A stretch of 6,745 nucleotides of DNA, from positions 1 through 6,745 of the forward strand of contig DASWUD010000104.1 in the NCBI GenBank assembly GCA_036401755.1, in the 5' to 3' direction. Position numbers and translations under genes: made by a program. Shown one piece after another: positions 6,077 through 6,745 of the stretch. Below the pieces are notes generated by a model. That model made no database searches, was not told where the DNA came from, and saw only the letters and a list, made by a program, of their open reading frames with translations. Within the stretch, counting starts at the first letter, position 1; every line of letters begins with the position of its first letter. Source of the DNA: DASWUD01 sp036401755. GTDB lineage: Bacteria; Pseudomonadota; Gammaproteobacteria; Thiohalomonadales; Thiohalomonadaceae.

Positions 6077-6112
6077 GGTTTTGGGGGCAAGGGAACCCTT
6101 GCCCCCTGAACC
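6077..6112. repeat. Long GC-rich palindrome after the hppA stop codon
   Basis: GGGGGCAAGGG (6083-6093) and CCCTTGCCCCC (6096-6106) are exact inverted copies separated by two bases. Outer arms GGTT (6077-6080) and AACC (6109-6112) extend the pairing across a two-base internal loop. It begins 11 bases after the hppA stop and is followed on neither strand by a T-run, so it is not a standard terminator. It may protect the 3' end of hppA mRNA, act as an additional pause site, or be a copy of a dispersed intergenic palindrome. Confidence 0.75.
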
Positions 6113-6123
6113 GGGAACCGCTG

Positions 6124-6745
6124 TTAGATGATCAGCGGCACAATCAGCAGCGCCACGATGTTGATAATCTTGATGAGCGGGTTGACGGCCGGGCCGGCGG
6201 TGTCCTTGTAGGGGTCGCCGACGGTGTCACCGGTCACCGCGGCCTTGTGGGCGTCGGAGCCCTTGCCGCCATGGTGGCCTTCCTCGATGTACTTCTTGGC
6301 GTTATCCCAGGCGCCACCACCGGTGGTCATGGAGATGGCCACGAACAGACCGGTAACGATGGTACCGATCAGTACACCCCCCAGCGCCACAGGGCCCAGG
6401 GTGAGGCCGACGATCACCGGCACCGCCACGGGCAGCAGCGAGGGGATGATCATCTCCTTGATGGCGGCCTTGGTCAGCATGTCGACGCAGGTGCCATACT
6501 CCGGCTTGGCCGTGCCCTCCATGATGCCCGGGATCTCCTTGAACTGGCGGCGTACTTCCACGACCACCGAACCGGCGGCGCGTCCGACTGCCTCCATGCC
6601 CATGGCACCAAACAGGTAGGGCACCATGCCGCCGATCAGCAGGCCGATGATCACCATGTGGTTCGACAGGTCGAAGCTGAAGGTCTTGCCTGCCGCCTCG
6701 AGGGCGTGCGTGTAGTCGGCGAAAAGTACCAGCGCGGCGAGGCCC
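6124..6745 (-). CDS. hppA: Membrane-bound pyrophosphatase ion pump HppA, C-terminal part
   Basis: The frame is open from the window edge to TAA at 6124-6126 and shows 206 residues, about the last third of a family whose members are about 660-800 residues. HppA couples pyrophosphate hydrolysis to pumping of H+ or Na+ across the cytoplasmic membrane. Recognisable blocks are FADYTHAL near the left end of the visible part, the helix IIGLLIGGMVPYLFGAMGM, the cytoplasmic stretch with VRRQFKEIPGIMEG, the helices from KEMIIPSLLP through VAISM, then TGGGAWDNAKKYIE and the catalytic-face segment GDTVGDPYKDTAGPAVNP, ending in a last hydrophobic helix. The region that holds the main DxxxKAADVGADLVGK motif, and the position that separates K+-dependent from K+-independent pumps, lie outside the window, so ion specificity cannot be judged. 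Its promoter is also outside. Confidence 0.95.
   Translation of the reverse strand, partial: GLAALVLFADYTHALEAAGKTFSFDLSNHMVIIGLLIGGMVPYLFGAMGMEAVGRAAGSVVVEVRRQFKEIPGIMEGTAKPEYGTCVDMLTKAAIKEMIIPSLLPVAVPVIVGLTLGPVALGGVLIGTIVTGLFVAISMTTGGGAWDNAKKYIEEGHHGGKGSDAHKAAVTGDTVGDPYKDTAGPAVNPLIKIINIVALLIVPLII

Noticed and set aside
5580..6131. A 183-residue plus-strand frame opposite ppa
   Set aside because: It is the complement of ppa and the hppA-ppa gap, with a His/Asp/Val-rich translation and no ribosome binding site or family match.

Overview
This GC-rich window looks like ordinary chromosomal housekeeping sequence from a gammaproteobacterium. The rRNA hydroxylase RlhA, the two-domain MazG and the short soluble pyrophosphatase are all close to their Escherichia coli counterparts along their whole length. 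A membrane-bound pyrophosphatase (hppA) beside ppa points away from enteric bacteria and towards an environmental lineage, possibly a sulfur-oxidising or phototrophic one; that last step is inference. There is no transposase, integrase, tRNA, CRISPR array, toxin-antitoxin pair or phage gene.

Layout from left to right. (1) The start of an unnamed small membrane protein runs leftward off the edge (1-294, minus). (2) A 341-base gene-free stretch carries a possible extended -10 promoter for rlhA. (3) rlhA (636-2489, plus) encodes a U32-family 23S rRNA cytidine hydroxylase. (4) A 118-residue uncharacterised protein (2634-2990, plus) is preceded by a leader hairpin. (5) A patatin-like/RssA-type lipid hydrolase (3009-3941, minus) converges on gene 4. 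(6) mazG (4062-4856, plus) is preceded by a ten-codon mini-ORF that overlaps its ribosome binding site. (7) A small YfcE-type metallophosphoesterase (4861-5403, minus) ends 4 bases from mazG. (8) ppa (5454-6002, minus) encodes soluble inorganic pyrophosphatase. (9) The C-terminal third of hppA (6124-6745, minus) encodes the membrane pyrophosphatase ion pump.

The right half has a common theme. MazG releases pyrophosphate from nucleoside triphosphates, Ppa hydrolyses pyrophosphate in the cytoplasm, and HppA hydrolyses it while pumping ions across the membrane. The metallophosphoesterase probably shares a transcript with ppa. The most informative regulatory structure is between hppA and ppa. There a rho-independent terminator hairpin for hppA contains the perfect -10 box of a strong-looking sigma-70 promoter for ppa, so the end of one transcript and the start of the next use the same bases. 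A second, very GC-rich palindrome lies just after the hppA stop.

I found no convincing new multi-gene system. The observations worth following up are regulatory (the overlapping terminator and promoter, a possibly leaderless phosphoesterase mRNA, the mazG mini-ORF, a leader hairpin) and two uncharacterised small proteins.
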